34,731 nt of DNA from NCBI RefSeq assembly GCF_014648555.1, contig NZ_BMRI01000014.1:121620-156350 (forward strand). Direction: 5' to 3'. This stretch comes from Kitasatospora griseola. Its GTDB lineage: Bacteria > Actinomycetota > Actinomycetes > Streptomycetales > Streptomycetaceae. Positions 24,694 to 32,890 of this stretch are shown here, one piece after another. The translations under genes and the position numbers were made by a program. The notes under the pieces were generated by a model. That model saw only the letters and a list, made by a program, of their open reading frames with translations, was not told where the DNA came from and did not search any database. Numbering within the stretch: the first letter of the stretch is position 1; the number at the start of each line of letters is the position of its first letter.

Positions 24694-25233
24694 ATGGACC
24701 TCGCCCCACTCCTCGCCGCCGGCGTCCCCCTGCTCGGCTGGACCGCCCACAGCACCGTCCTGGGCCGCCGCCTCGCCACCGCCCGCCGCGACCCGCTGAC
24801 CGGCCTGCTCACCCGCGACGGCTTCACCACCCGCGCCGAGCGACTGATCCGCCGCCACCCCGAGCGCACCACCGTCCTGCTGATCGACCTGGACGACTTC
24901 AAGGCCGTCAACGACACCCACGGCCACGCCGCCGGAGACGCCGTCCTCGCCGCAACCGCCCGCCGCCTCGCCGACTGGTGCGGCACCGACGGCATCACAG
25001 CCCGCCTCGGCGGAGACGAGTTCGCCGCCGTCGTCCTGGACGCCGAACACCGCGTCCCCGAACTGCGCGGCCAGCTCATGCACCCCGTCGGCCTCGGCAC
25101 CGAACTGCTGCCCATCCGCGCGTCCGTCGGCACCTCGCACCCGGCCACCTTGCTGCTCACCGAAGCGCTGTCGGCCGCCGACCGCCAGATGTACGCCGAC
25201 AAGCCCGGCGCCCGCACCGCACGCCGCCGCTGA
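24694..25233 (+). CDS. GGDEF domain protein, putative diguanylate cyclase
   Basis: A 179-residue protein starting at ATG 24694 behind GGAAGGA. A short hydrophobic N-terminus (APLLAAGVPLLGWTAHSTVL) may anchor it. The GGDEF domain follows from ARRDPLTGLLTRDGF, with VLLIDLDDFKAVNDTHGHAAGD and an intact GGDEF signature at residues 106-110 (RLGGDEFAAVV). No RxxD inhibitory site is seen at the usual distance upstream. The active-site residues are complete, so it could make c-di-GMP, which in Streptomyces drives BldD dimerisation and holds the colony in vegetative growth. Stem-loop repeats lie on both sides of the gene. It sits in the operon direction between DUF6197 and rep. Confidence 0.85.
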   Translation: MDLAPLLAAGVPLLGWTAHSTVLGRRLATARRDPLTGLLTRDGFTTRAERLIRRHPERTTVLLIDLDDFKAVNDTHGHAAGDAVLAATARRLADWCGTDGITARLGGDEFAAVVLDAEHRVPELRGQLMHPVGLGTELLPIRASVGTSHPATLLLTEALSAADRQMYADKPGARTARRR

Positions 25234-25240
25234 CACAAAA

Positions 25241-25299
25241 CCGGTCCCCGGCACGGCAGCAAGCCGCCAAGCATCCCGCCGCGCCGGGGACCTCAACCC
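25241..25299 (+). repeat. Stem-loop repeat B, downstream of GGDEF gene
   Basis: Second copy of the 24617-24676 repeat. Arms GGTCCCCGGC (25243-25252) and GCCGGGGACC (25283-25292) are perfect, extended by four more pairs after one mismatch. The loop again has AGCAAGCCGCCAAGC. It precedes the ribosome-binding site of the 25335 gene. Confidence 0.75.
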
Positions 25300-25334
25300 T
25301 CCCCGAACCGAAGTCCGCGAAGGAGACCACCATC

Positions 25335-25517
25335 ATGACCCAGCACCGCCACGCCCAGAGCCGCATCTGCCCGAACTGCGACGGCTTCCCGCGTGTCGCC
25401 ATCGCCACCGGCACCCGCCGCCCGGACGGCAGCCGCACCACCGCCCCGGTCACCTGCCCGGCCTGCCAGGGCAGCGGCACCGCCCGTCGCGCCGCGCTGA
25501 CCGCCGTCCAGAGCTGA
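25335..25517 (+). CDS. Small CxxC zinc-ribbon protein
   Basis: A 60-residue protein starting at ATG 25335 with GAAGGAG 10 bases upstream. It has two CxxC knuckles (CPNCDGF near residue 12 and CPACQGSG near residue 41), the second resembling the DnaJ CxxCxGxG repeat. Small proteins of this type accompany rep genes in AICEs. Likely a zinc-binding accessory factor, role unknown. Confidence 0.75.
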   Translation: MTQHRHAQSRICPNCDGFPRVAIATGTRRPDGSRTTAPVTCPACQGSGTARRAALTAVQS

Positions 25518-25547
25518 CCAGCCCCGTCGACCCGCGCCCGGGGCTGG
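25518..25547 (+). terminator. Hairpin between zinc-ribbon gene and rep
   Basis: Arms CCAGCCCCG (25518-25526) and CGGGGCTGG (25539-25547) form a perfect 9-bp stem directly after the stop codon. It could end the upstream transcript or take part in replication-origin structure ahead of rep. Confidence 0.45.
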
Positions 25548-25590
25548 CACACTCCGCCGGCCCCGGGCTTCCCCGCCAAGGGAGGTGCCC

Positions 25591-26997
25591 ATGAAGAACC
25601 AGCTCACCGAGCGACCCGACCTCGCTCTCCTCGACCTCGCCCGGCTCGCCGCCCGCGGCGACCTGCCCCGGCTCGAAGACCAGATCCGCCGGACCGGCGG
25701 GTGCGCCAACCCGATCCACCTCAAGGGCTTCCGCACCCTCCTGCACGCGCCGACGAAAGCCGTGTGGCACCGCTACTCGACCGACCACGAGCCCGGCCAC
25801 CGGCTCAAGGTCGCGTGCGGCAACCGTCGTGCCTCCCGCTGCTCCTCGTGCGCCCGGACCTACTCAGCCGACACCTACCACCTGATCCGTGCCGGACTCG
25901 CGGGTGACGACACCAAGGGCGTCCCGGAGACGGTGCGCTCGCACCCCCGCGTCTTCGCCACCCTCACCGCCCCGTCCTTCGGCGCGGTCCACAACCGCCC
26001 CGACAACGGCGTCTGTCGCTGCGGCACCGCCCACCCCGTCGGCGCACCCGTCCTCGGCACTCCGCTCGATCCGGACGTCTACGACTACGCGCACGCCGTG
26101 CTCTGGAACAACCACGCCCCTGACCTGTGGCGGCGCTTCACCATCTACCTGCGCCGCGAAGTCGCCCGCCGCGCCGGCCTGACGCTCGGTGAGTTCCGCG
26201 AAACGGCGAAGGTCTCGTTCGGCAAGGTCGCCGAGTACCAGCGCCGGGGCGCGGTCCACTTCCACGCCGTGATCCGCCTCGACGGGCCCGAGGGCGCCGA
26301 CACCGCCCCGCCCTCCTGGGCCACCGTCCCGCTGCTGGACGACGCCATCCGGGCCGCCGCCCGCCGTGTCGGCGTCCCCCTGGCCGCCTCCGGTGATCTG
26401 CCCGCCTGGGTGCTGCGCTGGGGCAAGCAGCTCGACGTCCGGCCCATCGGCGCATTCGCCTCCGGGGAGATCAGCGAACAGGCCGTCGCCTCGTACGTTG
26501 CCAAGTACGCCACCAAGAGCGCCGAGACCACCGAGACCGTTGACCGCCGCATCCTGGAGCGCCACGAACTCGACCGGCACGACCTCCCGGACCACACCCG
26601 CCGCCTGATCGAAGCCTGCTGGGACCTCGACCCGCTCTACCCGCAACGGCTCCTCGCGCACTGGTCGCACATGCTCGGCTTCCGCGGCCACTTCTCGTCC
26701 AAGTCGCCCAGCTACTCGACCACCCTCGGCGCGCTCCGCCAGGTCCGCGCCGACTTCCGCGCCGAACAGGCCCGGACCGACCTCCGCGAACGGCTCCTCG
26801 CCGCCGGCCTCCCCGACCTCGATGACCTGCCCGAAGCCGACACCCTCGTAATCGCCCACTGGTCCTTCGCGGGAGCAGGCAACAGCCCGGGGGAATCCAT
26901 GCTCGCCGCCGCCGTCGCGCGGGAGCTGCATGACCGCCGCACCAACGACCGACAGGAACTGCTGGCCCAGCTCGCGGCCGAAGGGGAGGACCGATGA
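25591..26997 (+). CDS. RepSA-type rolling-circle replication initiator
   Basis: A 468-residue initiator starting at ATG 25591 behind GGGAGG (5 bases). The N-terminal part carries a Cys cluster (CGNRRASRCSSCARTY). The HUH motif is VHFHAVIRL (His223, His225) and the nicking-tyrosine motif is YVAKYATK (Tyr302, Tyr306). This is the layout of pSAM2 RepSA, which replicates the excised circle before transfer. The stop overlaps xis (ATGA), so rep, xis and int are translated as one unit. Confidence 0.9.
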   Translation: MKNQLTERPDLALLDLARLAARGDLPRLEDQIRRTGGCANPIHLKGFRTLLHAPTKAVWHRYSTDHEPGHRLKVACGNRRASRCSSCARTYSADTYHLIRAGLAGDDTKGVPETVRSHPRVFATLTAPSFGAVHNRPDNGVCRCGTAHPVGAPVLGTPLDPDVYDYAHAVLWNNHAPDLWRRFTIYLRREVARRAGLTLGEFRETAKVSFGKVAEYQRRGAVHFHAVIRLDGPEGADTAPPSWATVPLLDDAIRAAARRVGVPLAASGDLPAWVLRWGKQLDVRPIGAFASGEISEQAVASYVAKYATKSAETTETVDRRILERHELDRHDLPDHTRRLIEACWDLDPLYPQRLLAHWSHMLGFRGHFSSKSPSYSTTLGALRQVRADFRAEQARTDLRERLLAAGLPDLDDLPEADTLVIAHWSFAGAGNSPGESMLAAAVARELHDRRTNDRQELLAQLAAEGEDR

Positions 26998-27224
26998 CCA
27001 CCGCCACCGAGCTGCCGGCGCGCGGCAGGAACAGCACGCTGCCGGTGCTCTACCGGGTGGACGACGTGGTGGAGCTGCTGAGGCTGAGCCGCACCGTGGT
27101 CTACGACCTGATCCGCGCCGGTCGCCTCCGCACGGTCAAGGAGGGGCGCTCGCGCCTGGTCCCGGCCTCCGCCATCAACGACTACGTGGCGCTCCTGGAG
27201 CGCGAAGCCAGGGGGCGGCAGTGA
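26994..27224 (+). CDS. xis: Excisionase (HTH_17/MerR-like)
   Basis: A 76-residue DNA-binding protein with a winged-helix excisionase motif (YRVDDVVELLRLSRTVVYDLI, shortened, then RAGRLRTVKEGRSRLVPASAI). It overlaps rep by 4 bases and int by 3. In AICEs Xis bends the att site and directs integrase to excise the element. Confidence 0.9.
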   Translation: MTTATELPARGRNSTLPVLYRVDDVVELLRLSRTVVYDLIRAGRLRTVKEGRSRLVPASAINDYVALLEREARGRQ

Positions 27225-28399
27225 CCACCCGCCGCAGCCGCGGGGACGGTGGTCTCCACTGGGACGAGAAGCGTCAGCGCTGGATCGCCAGCGCGAGCCT
27301 CGGGTTCGACCCGGCCGGGAAGCGCATCATGAAGCGGGGGAGCGGCAAGACCAAGACCGAGGCCAAGAACAAACTGAAGGAGGTCCTGCGGGACCACGAG
27401 GACGGCCTCGCCATCGCGCCGACCAACTACACCGTGGCCAACGCCGTGAACGACTGGCTGACGTACGGGCTGGCCGGCCGCGACGACAAAACCGTTGAGA
27501 CCTGCACCATCCTGTGCCGCACCCATGTCATTCCGGGGCTCGGTGCCCGGAAGCTCCGGGACCTCAGCGCCGAAGACGTGGACCGCTGGTTGGCGACCAA
27601 GGCCAAGACCCTGAGCACCCGCACGCTCCAGGCGCTGCACTCCTGCCTCAACCGGGCCGTGAAGCGCGCGATGGCCCGCGACAAGGTGAAACGCAACGTG
27701 GTCGAGCTGAGCGCCGTGCCCACGGGCCAGGCTGGGCGGCCGTCCAAGGCGCTGACGCTGGCTCAGGCGGAGGCCGTGCTGAAAGCGGCGGAGAAGAGCG
27801 GCATGTACGCCTACATCGTGGTGTCACTGCTCACCGGCGCCCGAACCGAGGAGCTGCGGGCGCTCACCTGGGACCACGCCTTCCTGAAGGGCGTCCCGAA
27901 CGCCGACCCGCCGATCCCGCCGCACATCGCGGTGTGGCGCTCGGTCCGGGCCGGCGGTGACACCAAGACCCGGAAGTCCCGGCGCACCCTCGCGCTGCCC
28001 GCACGGTGTGTCGAGGCGCTGCTCGACCACTGGGTGGACCAGGGCTGGGACCGACTCGCCGCCGGCGACAAGTGGCAGGAGAACGGCCTCGTCTTCCACT
28101 CCGCCGTCGGCACCGAGCTGGACCCGTCGCACGTCCGTCGGGCCTTCCGGACGGCCATCGCCAAGGCCGAGGGGATCACCGCCGCGGATTGGACGCCCCG
28201 GGAGCTGCGGCACAGCTTCGTGTCGATCCTGTCGGACAAGGGCGTCCCGCTGGAGGAGATCTCCAGGCTGGTCGGCCACTCCAGCACCAGCGTCACGGAG
28301 GAGGTCTACCGGAAGCAGATCCGTCCAGTGATTCAGACGGGCGCGACGGTCATGGACACCGTCTTCGGACACTCACCTGAGGGACAGTCACTCAGTTAG
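27221..28399 (+). CDS. int: Tyrosine site-specific integrase
   Basis: A 392-residue tyrosine recombinase. The N-terminal arm/SAM-like domain (YTVANAVNDWLTYGL) binds att DNA. Catalytic residues are visible: Arg208 (TGARTEEL), Arg330 and His331 in RELRHSF, His353 (LVGHSS) and Tyr363 (EEVYRKQ). The first His of the usual HxxR box is Arg (RELR). The start GTG overlaps the xis stop. The gene ends 57 bp before the att core, as expected for an element that keeps int next to attP. It catalyses integration into tRNA-Pro. Confidence 0.95.
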   Translation: MTTRRSRGDGGLHWDEKRQRWIASASLGFDPAGKRIMKRGSGKTKTEAKNKLKEVLRDHEDGLAIAPTNYTVANAVNDWLTYGLAGRDDKTVETCTILCRTHVIPGLGARKLRDLSAEDVDRWLATKAKTLSTRTLQALHSCLNRAVKRAMARDKVKRNVVELSAVPTGQAGRPSKALTLAQAEAVLKAAEKSGMYAYIVVSLLTGARTEELRALTWDHAFLKGVPNADPPIPPHIAVWRSVRAGGDTKTRKSRRTLALPARCVEALLDHWVDQGWDRLAAGDKWQENGLVFHSAVGTELDPSHVRRAFRTAIAKAEGITAADWTPRELRHSFVSILSDKGVPLEEISRLVGHSSTSVTEEVYRKQIRPVIQTGATVMDTVFGHSPEGQSLS

Positions 28400-28403
28400 A
28401 CAC
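28393..28403 (+). repeat. Candidate integrase arm site, right arm
   Basis: CAGTTAGACAC, the same 11 bases as 17417-17427, overlapping the last codons of int and 53 bp from the att core. Confidence 0.4.
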
Positions 28404-28415
28404 GCAGAACGAGGA

Positions 28416-28447
28416 AGGGCCCTACCGGATTTCTCCGGTAGGGCCCT
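28416..28447. terminator. Bidirectional hairpin between int and tRNA-Pro
   Basis: Arms AGGGCCCTACCGG and CCGGTAGGGCCCT are perfect (13 bp) with a 6-base loop. It lies downstream of int (plus strand) and downstream of the tRNA 3' end (minus strand). The element therefore seems to supply the tRNA with a replacement terminator. Confidence 0.75.
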
Positions 28448-28456
28448 CACCTGCAC

Positions 28457-28538
<82 letters not shown>

Positions 28539-28626
28539 GTCCTGCTTTGTTGCTTTCCGTCTCCGGTGCAACGAGTAGAACTCTACAGGAGGTGGGGCCA
28601 GACACGAAATCCGGTTTAGGGGCTGG

Positions 28627-29571
28627 TCAGCGAGGGGCGGGGGTGAGGGTGAGGAGGGTGGCTTCGGGGGGGCAGGCGAAGCGGACGGGGGTGTAGCGGT
28701 TGGTGCCGCAGCCGGCGGAGACGTGGAGGTGGGCGCGGTGGCCGGCGGCGGTGTGGGTGGAGAGGCCCTTGACGCGGTCGGTGTCGAGGTCGCAGTTGGT
28801 GACGAGGGCGCCGTAGAAGGGGATGCAGAGCTGGCCGCCGTGGGTGTGGCCGGCCAGGATCAGGGGGTAGCCGTCGGCGGTGAAGGCGTCGAGGGTGCGC
28901 AGGTAGGGGGCGTGGACGACGGCGAGGGAGAGGTCGGCGTCGGGGGAGGGGCCGCCGGCCACCGCGGCGTAGTCGTCGAGGCGGATGTGCGGGTCGTCGA
29001 GGCCGGTGAACTCGATGTCGAGGCCGGCGACGGTGAGGCGGCCGCGGGCGTTGTTGAGGTCGAGCCAGCCGGCCCGGTCGAAGCCGTCGCGGAGTTTCTG
29101 CCAGGGGTTGTGGACGGCGCCGCTGATGCCGCGGCGGCCGCTGCCGTCGGGGTTGTTGAGGCCGTGGACGCCGCTGCGCAGGGCCTTGAGGTAGCGGGTG
29201 GGCGACTTTCGGGCGGGGCCGTAGTAGTCGTTGGAGCCGAAGACGTAGACGCCGGGGAAGTCCATCAGCGGGCCGAGCGCGTCCAGCGTGGCGGGGACGC
29301 CGAGCGGGTCGGAGAGGTTGTCGCCGGTGTTGACGACCAGGTCGGGGCGGAGCCCGGCGAGGCTCTGCAGCCAGCGCTGCTTCTTGGTCTGTCCGGTGAC
29401 CATGTGGATGTCGGACACCTGGAGGATCCGGATCGGCCGCGCTCCGGCGGGCAGGATCGGAACCTCCACGCGGCGCAGGCGGAACGAGCGGACCTCGTAC
29501 CCGGCGGCGTAGACAAGACAGGCAGCGCCGGTGGCGGCGACACCGAGCGGGACGGAGTACAGCAGTCGCAT
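28627..29571 (-). CDS. Metallophosphoesterase
   Basis: A 314-residue protein with an N-terminal membrane anchor (SVPLGVAATGAACLVYAAG) and a calcineurin-like phosphoesterase domain. Metal motifs: SDIH, NTGDN, FGSND (in place of the more common GNHD), VHAP and GHTHGG. The substrate may be a phospholipid or nucleotide headgroup, as in YkuE-type membrane enzymes, but it is not determined. The ATG at 29571 faces the divergent GatB/YqeY gene. Confidence 0.88.
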   Translation of the reverse strand: MRLLYSVPLGVAATGAACLVYAAGYEVRSFRLRRVEVPILPAGARPIRILQVSDIHMVTGQTKKQRWLQSLAGLRPDLVVNTGDNLSDPLGVPATLDALGPLMDFPGVYVFGSNDYYGPARKSPTRYLKALRSGVHGLNNPDGSGRRGISGAVHNPWQKLRDGFDRAGWLDLNNARGRLTVAGLDIEFTGLDDPHIRLDDYAAVAGGPSPDADLSLAVVHAPYLRTLDAFTADGYPLILAGHTHGGQLCIPFYGALVTNCDLDTDRVKGLSTHTAAGHRAHLHVSAGCGTNRYTPVRFACPPEATLLTLTPAPR

Positions 29572-29702
29572 CGGTCCATGGTCGCAGACTGTTCGAAAAG
29601 TCGGGCAAGCGCCCGGGGGTCGCCGGAAGGTGACGGGCCGTCAGTGCGAACCGGCAGGTAAAGGTGCGGCGGCGGGGCGGGACAGGTGTCAGAATCGGCG
29701 GC

Positions 29703-30158
29703 ATGACGACGCTCAAGGAGCAGCTGCACGAGGACCTCACGGCTGCCATCAAGGCACGGGACGAGCTGCGCTCGTCCACCCTCCGGTTGACGCTGGCCTC
29801 GGTGACCAGCGCCGAGGTGGCGGGCACGGCGAAGCGCGAGCTGTCCGACGACGAGGTGCTGCACGTGATCGGCAAGGAGGCGAAGAAGCGGCGGGAGGCC
29901 GCGGAGGCCTTCGAGGGCGCCGGTCGGACGGAGCAGGCGGCGCGGGAGCGGGCCGAGGGCGAGGTGCTGGCGACGTACCTGCCGAAGCAGCTGACGGACG
30001 AGGAGCTGGCCGCGATCGTGGCCGCCGCGGTGGCGGAGTCCGGGGCGAGCGGCCCGCAGGGCATGGGTGCCGTGATGAAGCTGGTGCGTCCGAAGGTCGA
30101 GGGCAAGGCGGAGGGCGGCCGGGTGGCCGCCGCGGTGAAGGCCGCCCTGGCCGGCTGA
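29703..30158 (+). CDS. GatB/YqeY domain-containing protein
   Basis: A 151-residue helical protein (TLKEQLHEDLTAAIKARDEL, LRLTLASVTSAEVA, ELSDDEVLHVIGKEAKKRREA, VLATYLPKQLTDEELAAIV, GPQGMGAVMKLVRPKVEGKA). YqeY proteins resemble the tail of the GatB amidotransferase subunit and may act on tRNA charging; no activity is proven. It is convergent with the PBP gene, separated by a tandem duplication and a strong terminator. Confidence 0.92.
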   Translation: MTTLKEQLHEDLTAAIKARDELRSSTLRLTLASVTSAEVAGTAKRELSDDEVLHVIGKEAKKRREAAEAFEGAGRTEQAARERAEGEVLATYLPKQLTDEELAAIVAAAVAESGASGPQGMGAVMKLVRPKVEGKAEGGRVAAAVKAALAG

Positions 30159-30190
30159 CGCCGGTCGCCCCGCCCGGAGACGTACCGACA

Positions 30191-30228
30191 CAGGCAGAAC
30201 AAGCGGATACAGGCAGAACAAGCGGATA
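30191..30228. repeat. 19-bp perfect tandem duplication
   Basis: Two identical units of CAGGCAGAACAAGCGGATA (30191-30209 and 30210-30228), with the second overlapping the first bases of the terminator arm. Looks like a recent slippage duplication next to the hairpin. Confidence 0.85.
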
Positions 30229-30283
30229 CAGCTGAAGCCGCCCGCCCGGAGATCCTCTCCGGGCGGGCGGCTTCAGCTGTATC
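30225..30283. terminator. Long bidirectional terminator between convergent genes
   Basis: Arms 30225-30251 and 30257-30283 are perfectly complementary over 27 bp (left arm starts GATACAGCTGAAGCC), with a 5-base loop. It serves the convergent GatB/YqeY and PBP genes. Confidence 0.9.
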
Positions 30284-30295
30284 GAGTGGCGCCGG

Positions 30296-32554
30296 TCAGC
30301 GGTGGCCGGGCTTGCCGGAGTTGCCGCCGGTGGGCGGGAAGGTGAAGCCTCCGGTCCCGCCGGTCGGCCAGCCGGGGTTCCCGCCGCCGTTGCCGCCGCC
30401 GTTGTTCCCACCGCCGTTGCCGCCGCCGGCGTTGTCACCGGAGGGGTCGCCGGGGTTGTCGGTGGCCGGCGGGGTGGTGGTCGGCGGGGCGATGTTGACG
30501 ACCTGGAAGGTGCTCTTGGGGGTGCCGTCCAGGGCGTCGTTCATGGCCATCTGCCAGATCGGGCCGGGGCCGTCGGCGCCGTAGACGGAGCCGAAGTACT
30601 TGCCGCCGATGGTGATGTCCTTCATCGACACGTTGCCGCCGACGCCGCCGAGCCAGACCGAGGTGGCGAGGTCGGGGGTGTAGCCGGTGAACCAGGCGGC
30701 GTACCGGTAGTCGGTGGTACCGGTCTTGCCGGCGATCTGGCGGCCGTCGTCGAGGCCGAGGGAGGAGCCGGTGCCCTTCTCGGTCACGCCGAGCAGCAGG
30801 GTGTTGACGCCGTCCGCGGTGCTCTCGGACATCGCCGGGCCGCAGTTGGCCTTCGGCACGTCGAGCTTCTTGTTGTCGCTGGTGACCACGGAGGTCAGCG
30901 CGATCGGGGTGCAGTAGGTGCCGCGGGCGGCGAAGGCCGCGTAGACCGAGGCCATCTGGAGCGGGCTGACCTCCTGGGTGCCGAGCACCATGGAGGGGAC
31001 CTCCTCCAGCTTCTTGCCGTTGGCCAGGGTGCCGACGCCGAGCTTGTCGGCCATCTGCTTCATCGGGCACAGGCCGGTCTGCTGCTCCAGCTGCACGAAG
31101 TAGGTGTTGACCGACTTCTGCATGGCGACCTGCATGTTGTACGGCCCGATCTCCTTGTCGGACTCGTTCGACACGGTGGCGATGGGCTTGGTGTTGTTGA
31201 CCCAGGTGCCCTCGCAGGTGGAGACCTTGGGGTAGTCCATCTTCGGCGGCGAGGAGAGCTCCTGGGTGATCGGCACCCCGTTCTCCAGGGCGGCCGCGGC
31301 CAGGATCGGCTTGAAGGTCGAGCCGGGGGAGAAGCCGCCGCCGCCGCCCATGGACGAGCCGACGTTCAGGTTGAGGACGGTCTGCTTCTTGGACTCGTCC
31401 AGGCCGTACGGGCGGGTCTGCGCCATCGCGAGGATCTCGCCGGTGCCGGGCTTGACCATGGTGCCGGCGGCGGACACCTTGTCGGTCACGTAGACCTTCT
31501 TGGTGACCGCGTTGTACATGTCGTGCTGCTTGTCCGGGTCGATCGTGGTGTTGATCCGCAGGCCGCCCTGCGTCCAGACCTTCTGCCGCTCGGCGGCGGT
31601 CTTGCCGAACACCGGGTCCTGCTTGATCACGTGGCGCACGTAGTCGCAGAAGTAGCCCATGCCGTTCTGCGCGGTGATGCAGCCGTTCTGCGGCTCGGAG
31701 TACTTGATGCCGAGCGGGGAGGCGATCGCGGCCTTCGCGTCGTCCGGCGAGATGTGCTTGTACTCCAGCAGCTTGTTGATCACCGTGTTGCGGCGGGTCT
31801 GCGCGGCCTGCGGGTGGGTGATCGGGTCGTACGCCGAGGGGTTCTGCACCAGGCCGGCCAGCATCGCGGCCTCGGGGATGGTGAGGTCCTTGGCGCTCTT
31901 GCTGAAGTAGCGGTTGGAGGCGGCTTCGATGCCGTACGCCTGGTGGCCGTAGAACGTGATGTTCAGGTAGTTGGTGAGGATCTGATCCTTGCTCAGGTCC
32001 TCCTCCAGCTTGATGGCGTACTTCAGCTCCTGGATCTTGCGACCCATGCTCTTCTTGGTGGCTTCCAGGAAGGCCTGCTGGTCGTCGCCGGCCTGCTCGA
32101 CGAAGACGTTCTTCACGTACTGCTGGGTGAGCGTGGAGGCGCCCTGGGCGGTGGTGCCGGACTCGGCGTTCTTGGTGGCGGCGCGCAGCACGCCCTTGAG
32201 GTCGACGGCGCCGTGCTCGTAGAAGCGGGCGTCCTCGATGTCGACCTGGGCCTGGCGCATCACCGGAGCCATCTGCTCGGCGGTGAGGATGGTGCGGTCG
32301 CGGTCGTACACCTTGGCGATCAGGCCGCCCTTGGCGTCGTAGATCATCGACGCCTGTGACAGGGTGGGCGTCTTGAAGTCGTCCGGGATGTTGTCGAACG
32401 ACTCGGCGGTGTCCTTGGCGGTCAGGCCGAACGCTCCGACGGCCGGCAGCGCCATTCCGGCGACCAGGATGCCGGCCAGCACGGCGCTGCCCAGGAACTT
32501 GACGCCGAGACCTGCCTTGTCCAGAGCGGTACCCGTGGATCGCGTAGCTGCCAT
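30296..32554 (-). CDS. Class A penicillin-binding protein (transglycosylase/transpeptidase)
   Basis: A 752-residue bifunctional peptidoglycan synthase starting at ATG 32554. One membrane helix (FLGSAVLAGILVAGMALPAV) precedes the GT51 domain (EDARFYEHGAVD, GASTLTQQYVKN, RKIQELKYAI). The transpeptidase domain carries SPGSTFKP (SxxK), SVN and KTGTT. The tail is a Gly/Asn/Pro-rich low-complexity segment after TTTPPATDNPG. It polymerises and cross-links peptidoglycan on the outer face of the membrane. It is divergent from wblA, the same neighbour as in S. coelicolor. Confidence 0.93.
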   Translation of the reverse strand: MAATRSTGTALDKAGLGVKFLGSAVLAGILVAGMALPAVGAFGLTAKDTAESFDNIPDDFKTPTLSQASMIYDAKGGLIAKVYDRDRTILTAEQMAPVMRQAQVDIEDARFYEHGAVDLKGVLRAATKNAESGTTAQGASTLTQQYVKNVFVEQAGDDQQAFLEATKKSMGRKIQELKYAIKLEEDLSKDQILTNYLNITFYGHQAYGIEAASNRYFSKSAKDLTIPEAAMLAGLVQNPSAYDPITHPQAAQTRRNTVINKLLEYKHISPDDAKAAIASPLGIKYSEPQNGCITAQNGMGYFCDYVRHVIKQDPVFGKTAAERQKVWTQGGLRINTTIDPDKQHDMYNAVTKKVYVTDKVSAAGTMVKPGTGEILAMAQTRPYGLDESKKQTVLNLNVGSSMGGGGGFSPGSTFKPILAAAALENGVPITQELSSPPKMDYPKVSTCEGTWVNNTKPIATVSNESDKEIGPYNMQVAMQKSVNTYFVQLEQQTGLCPMKQMADKLGVGTLANGKKLEEVPSMVLGTQEVSPLQMASVYAAFAARGTYCTPIALTSVVTSDNKKLDVPKANCGPAMSESTADGVNTLLLGVTEKGTGSSLGLDDGRQIAGKTGTTDYRYAAWFTGYTPDLATSVWLGGVGGNVSMKDITIGGKYFGSVYGADGPGPIWQMAMNDALDGTPKSTFQVVNIAPPTTTPPATDNPGDPSGDNAGGGNGGGNNGGGNGGGNPGWPTGGTGGFTFPPTGGNSGKPGHR

Positions 32555-32649
32555 GGGGAGAACCCTACGTTGCGGAATCCCGTACAGGGGGGCAGGTGTT
32601 CGCCTACGCTTGTCACAAGACTGCGACAGCTTCGCTCCGTTCATCACCA

Positions 32650-32665
32650 TCACTCTTGTGAGTGA
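32650..32665. promoter_or_regulatory. Palindrome 1 upstream of wblA
   Basis: TCACTC-TTGT-GAGTGA with perfect 6-bp arms (7 bp with the flanking A/T). Each arm fits the TNACNC half of the published BldD box, although the 4-base spacing differs from the classical single base. Confidence 0.55.
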
Positions 32666-32783
32666 TGAGCTTTGTCCGATTCGGGGGATTCTGCACCGAA
32701 TTCCGGCAGCTGCACGGCGGGCCGCTGTTGCACACCGTGACGAAAACGCACCATTCCGCCCCGGCAAGGCCCACGACCTGCAA

Positions 32784-32799
32784 TCACTCCAACGAGTGA
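32784..32799. promoter_or_regulatory. Palindrome 2 upstream of wblA
   Basis: TCACTC-CAAC-GAGTGA, the same arms as 32650-32665 with a different centre, 134 bp further on. Conserved arms with a variable centre suggest a protein-binding site. Confidence 0.55.
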
Positions 32800-32890
32800 G
32801 CTATCGGACACCCATAGTCCGATCGGGTCATTCGAGATTGGGCCGACAGGGGCTGTTGCGTTGTGTCGTTCTTCCGTAACGTCCTCAACT

